DNA from: Flavobacteriaceae bacterium bin25
Lineage (GTDB): Bacteria; Bacteroidota; Bacteroidia; Flavobacteriales; Flavobacteriaceae
DNA: 48,911 nt
Direction: 5' to 3'
Assembly: GCA_002238525.1 (NCBI GenBank)
Contig: MPMN01000016.1
Span: 1 to 48,911 of the forward strand
The notes under the pieces are model-generated. The model was given only the letters and a program-made list of their open reading frames with translations. It was not told the origin of the DNA and did not search any database. Shown here in pieces: positions 45,816 through 48,911 of the stretch; the first letter of the stretch is position 1; each line of letters begins with the position of its first letter. Both the position numbers and the translations under genes were made by a program.

Positions 45816-48659
45816 ATGAAAAAATCCTTAGAAGAAAAACTCAAAAGTCTAATTAAGCAGAAAGATAATGAAGACAATATCAAAAGTGATCTTCGTACCA
45901 TTCTCAGAGATGAATACAACCAACTAATGGATGCCCAGTGGGATCTAGAAAAAAGACCAAAAGGAGGAAACCCATCGGATATCACTTCCATAAGGCTCAA
46001 GACAGTCATAGAAACAAAAAATAAAAACAAGATAAATCTGAAAAAGGATAAAGAACAAATTCTAGGATACTTAAGGGATTATGCAGTCCAAGACAATGAT
46101 TCTATAATTGTGAAGACAGAAAATCCCTTAGCCCATCCATGGATAGGTATACTGACCGATGGTATTCAATGGGCTTGTTGGAGATATGAAGCCAGTGGAG
46201 ACTGTCTATCTCTTGTTTTTGCATTAAGATCATTGACAAGTCCGCATCAAATTAATCGATTTATCACAGAGCAAATCTTTGATAGGTGGAAAGGTTATGT
46301 TCCTCCAAAAACACCCACTTATGAATCTTTGACATCATCTTTCGACACACATTTTAAATCCTGTAAATCACTCATCAATAAGACTTATAGAAAACAGTCA
46401 TTTAAGACCAAGTTTATATTGTGGAGTAAACTACTAAAGGGCTCAGGAATACTCCCTGATTATCAATCGAGTAGCTTCGATATTGGTGACAGAGATACCC
46501 AGGACTTGTTTTGCCGGCACAGCTTTATCGTTTCTGTAGCACGCCTTATCATCGGTTATATGGATAATTATAGACTTGATGAACAAAAAATAGAAAGTAT
46601 TATTGGTGATGGATTTTGTGGATGGTTGATAGAAAGTCCCGATGGAAAGAGAATAGTGCATGAACTTTTATCCGACATAAAAGAGTATAATTGGAATAGG
46701 GCATCTAAAGATATATTGAGAGAATTATATCATGGATTGATAGATGAGAAGCAGAGAAAAGAGTTTGGAGAGTTTTATACTCCAGATTACCTTGCCCAAG
46801 ATGTAGTAAATCAAGTACTGGATGATGATTGGTGCGATCAACAGATCACCAGGGCATACAATCTGATTGAGGGAAAATCACAAGACCAGACTCATCTGGG
46901 TGTTTTAGACCCTTCTTGTGGTAGTGGAACCTTTTTATTGCAAGTTGCAAGGCGTCTTTTAGATAGGATAAAAGCCAACCATTTGGAAAAAAGAAAATTA
47001 GCCTCAAAGATCATTGCTCTATTGGTATATGGTATTGATGTTCATCCTATAGCCGTGGAGATGAGCAAAGCGACTTTAAGAACCGCTTTAGGTAGTCAGA
47101 AAATAGAACCCCACGAATATCGAATTTGTCTGGGCAGTGCTCTGGAAGAGCCGACTGAAAATTCTACATTCTTTGGGGTTAAAATAGATACTGCTTATGA
47201 AAACCTTTCTATTGATATACCTCTCAAATTATATAATCATCCAAATTTTGCAAAAGCTTCAAAAATGGTCAATACTGCCATAGTAGATAATAAAAAATGT
47301 CCCGATATCAATGGAATAGAAAAATCAAATATTCAAGATTTTTATGATTCTCTTAAAGAAGTTATCCAAAAGCAAGGCGATCATATCTGGAATTGGTACA
47401 TTCTGAATCGAATAAATATTGATCGGTTAATTTCAAATAAAGTATCCCGATTGGTTGGTAATCCACCATGGCAAGTGATGAACAATGCAGAAGAAACTCA
47501 AAGGAAGGATAAAATAAGAGTAATTGGAAAAGTTGAAAATATCTTCAATCATGTAAGTCCCGCGGGGAATCTTGATTTGGCAGCCGTGTTTACAGCTAGA
47601 GTAACTCGTCTTTATCTTTCAAAAATTCAAGGTAAATATGGTTGGGTATTACCCAATAGCCCTATAATCGGACAAGCATGGAAAAAGTGGCGCGATGGGA
47701 AATGGGCTAACGTCCATGTAAGCCATGAACAAATGTGGAATTTAACTGATATTGAACCAAAAATATTTCCCCATTCGCCTAATGGATGTAGCGTAGTGTT
47801 GGGGAAAACAGTTCATGGTGGTGCATCCCCATTGCAGCACAGCCATAGAGCCATCACGAAATTCTATCATTACGAGGACGACTATGATAGTCACAATAGA
47901 AAGGAGGTAAAAACCATTGCCAGCACTTCATCATTTTATTTCAAATCAAAAAAAATCAATGACGGTCTGTTCTATCGCCCTTTCTGTTACTATCAAGTGA
48001 CACAAAAAAAAGAAGTAAAACCAGGACTCTCTGAAATAGTAAGTTCAAAAGGAAGTAAAGGTCTATGGAAAGAATGTGGATATGACGGGGTAATAGAAAC
48101 AAGGGCATTATTGCCCATGATTAGTAGCAAACATCTGACGAAGGGTCGATCTAAAGCAAGATTGAATTATCAGCCTCAAATGTGGTTGATAGCTCCCCTT
48201 GACCGATATGGAAATTTGATGCTATCAAGCCCAGATAGAGCAAGACAATATCCCCACACACATCGTTATTGGGAAATGTGCAATGAACAATACAATGAGC
48301 GAAGAAAGGCGAAAGACAAACCCCGCATTGAATTTAGGTTTAACTTCAATAATCAATTGAAGTCTCATCTGAGACAAATTGAGCCATATGGTCAATTAAG
48401 GCTCAAGGTAGTTTATAATGCATCAGGCAATGTCTTGAGAGCCATGAGAATACCCTGTAATATCATCCCTAATTCACAATTATATTCTATCATTTGTGAT
48501 ACCGAAAAAGAAGCCCAATACTTAGTGGGTGTCATCAATGCTCCAATCATGCAAGATGTCTGGAGAGCCTCCAAAACTTCAAAAATGCATTTTCACAAGA
48601 GCCCCTTCAGGGCTGTAGATGTTCCTCAATTTAGTCCTCAAAATAGAATTCAAACCTAG
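45816..48659 (+). CDS. Single-chain restriction-modification enzyme (Eco57I/type IIG-like N6-adenine methylase with nuclease domain)
   Basis: The 947-residue protein joins all parts of a type IIG enzyme. The N-terminus has a PD-(D/E)xK-like site (D55, then E66-T-K68) with the following ILTDGIQWACWRYE seen in type I/IIG nuclease domains. A helical connector leads to EFGEFYTPDYLAQDVVNQVL, the SAM site VLDPSCGSGTFLLQ (about 363) and the catalytic GNPPW (N549). The C-terminal third (about 600-947) is the target-recognition region ending in YLVGVINAPIMQDVW. It should methylate adenine in a specific site and cut unmodified DNA. It stands alone, with an 835-base gap and a C9 tract upstream. The cleavage activity is inferred from the motif only. 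Confidence 0.87.
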   Translation: MKKSLEEKLKSLIKQKDNEDNIKSDLRTILRDEYNQLMDAQWDLEKRPKGGNPSDITSIRLKTVIETKNKNKINLKKDKEQILGYLRDYAVQDNDSIIVKTENPLAHPWIGILTDGIQWACWRYEASGDCLSLVFALRSLTSPHQINRFITEQIFDRWKGYVPPKTPTYESLTSSFDTHFKSCKSLINKTYRKQSFKTKFILWSKLLKGSGILPDYQSSSFDIGDRDTQDLFCRHSFIVSVARLIIGYMDNYRLDEQKIESIIGDGFCGWLIESPDGKRIVHELLSDIKEYNWNRASKDILRELYHGLIDEKQRKEFGEFYTPDYLAQDVVNQVLDDDWCDQQITRAYNLIEGKSQDQTHLGVLDPSCGSGTFLLQVARRLLDRIKANHLEKRKLASKIIALLVYGIDVHPIAVEMSKATLRTALGSQKIEPHEYRICLGSALEEPTENSTFFGVKIDTAYENLSIDIPLKLYNHPNFAKASKMVNTAIVDNKKCPDINGIEKSNIQDFYDSLKEVIQKQGDHIWNWYILNRINIDRLISNKVSRLVGNPPWQVMNNAEETQRKDKIRVIGKVENIFNHVSPAGNLDLAAVFTARVTRLYLSKIQGKYGWVLPNSPIIGQAWKKWRDGKWANVHVSHEQMWNLTDIEPKIFPHSPNGCSVVLGKTVHGGASPLQHSHRAITKFYHYEDDYDSHNRKEVKTIASTSSFYFKSKKINDGLFYRPFCYYQVTQKKEVKPGLSEIVSSKGSKGLWKECGYDGVIETRALLPMISSKHLTKGRSKARLNYQPQMWLIAPLDRYGNLMLSSPDRARQYPHTHRYWEMCNEQYNERRKAKDKPRIEFRFNFNNQLKSHLRQIEPYGQLRLKVVYNASGNVLRAMRIPCNIIPNSQLYSIICDTEKEAQYLVGVINAPIMQDVWRASKTSKMHFHKSPFRAVDVPQFSPQNRIQT

Positions 48660-48911
48660 AATCAACCCATTAATGCAACTTTAGGATAGGATTTTAAATT
48701 GTAAATCAAAGATAAATAAGTTGTCTGATATTGGTATTGTTTTTTTGATTTTTTAATTACAATGTTCGTACCCATTGTGTTGTTTTTGGATGGTTATAGA
48801 GTCTGGACATAGAGTGTCTTCATTGTTATTTGTACTCTTATTTTTTAAAAAGAGAGTTAATAGTGTTGTGTAAGTATCTTTCCACTTCTTCAGTAAAAAC
48901 AAACTTTGTTT

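Overview
The window reads as a piece of chromosome from a member of the Bacteroidota. The DNA is AT-rich. It carries lineage-typical families: a SusC/CirA-type TonB receptor with an N-terminal CarboxypepD_reg-like domain, an HU-like/SPOR protein, DUF4292 and DUF6146 proteins, YpdA, a short AtpC beside AtpD, and BspA-type repeats. Promoters of the TTG-N20-TAnnTTTG type can be seen. No rRNA, tRNA or CRISPR array was found. The class within the phylum cannot be fixed from this alone.

Layout. 1-1430: the N-terminal part of an IS1634-type transposase running off the left edge, followed by a decayed transposase C-terminus. 1605-11117: an SMP-30 lactonase-like gene facing a tightly packed operon of eight genes (CBM9-like protein, quinoprotein/cytochrome c dehydrogenase, amidohydrolase, BASS transporter, RraA-like, RidA, SelA-like PLP enzyme, second Rid protein). 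11118-11662: hairpin and an IS30-like remnant. 11663-14572: lepA and dusB, divergent. 14855-15954: an AAA+ ATPase gene broken by one in-frame stop, with direct repeats upstream. 16091-22667: a PQQ-type sugar dehydrogenase and a 1578-residue lipoprotein of Ig-like domains ending in an S41 protease. 22879-25532: DUF6146, ypdA and an acyltransferase. 25660-28597: TonB receptor with a terminator. 29113-30731: LolC/E-like permease and rbfA. 30915-33860: BspA-repeat surface lipoprotein with a metallopeptidase end. 34365-36636: atpD, atpC, recX. 36997-41273: small exported protein, HU-SPOR protein, EnvC-like protein, DUF4292 lipoprotein. 41548-44980: a pair of M16 peptidases. 45816-48659: a single-chain restriction-modification enzyme of Eco57I type.

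The most coherent unit is the 2.9-11.1 kb operon. Every enzyme in it carries a Sec, lipoprotein or Tat-like export signal, including the PLP enzyme and both Rid-family proteins. With the divergent lactonase-like gene it could form an envelope pathway: oxidise a (possibly N-acylated) amino sugar or related compound, open the lactone, remove the acyl group, eliminate ammonia with the PLP enzyme, clear the enamine/imine with Rid proteins, cleave with the RraA-like protein, and import the acid through the BASS transporter. The individual family calls are firm; the pathway is inference.

A second theme is three C9 homopolymer tracts, all on the + strand: one at the first codons of the Ig/S41 protein, one upstream of the M16 pair, and one upstream of the restriction-modification gene. 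They are candidates for phase variation by slippage.
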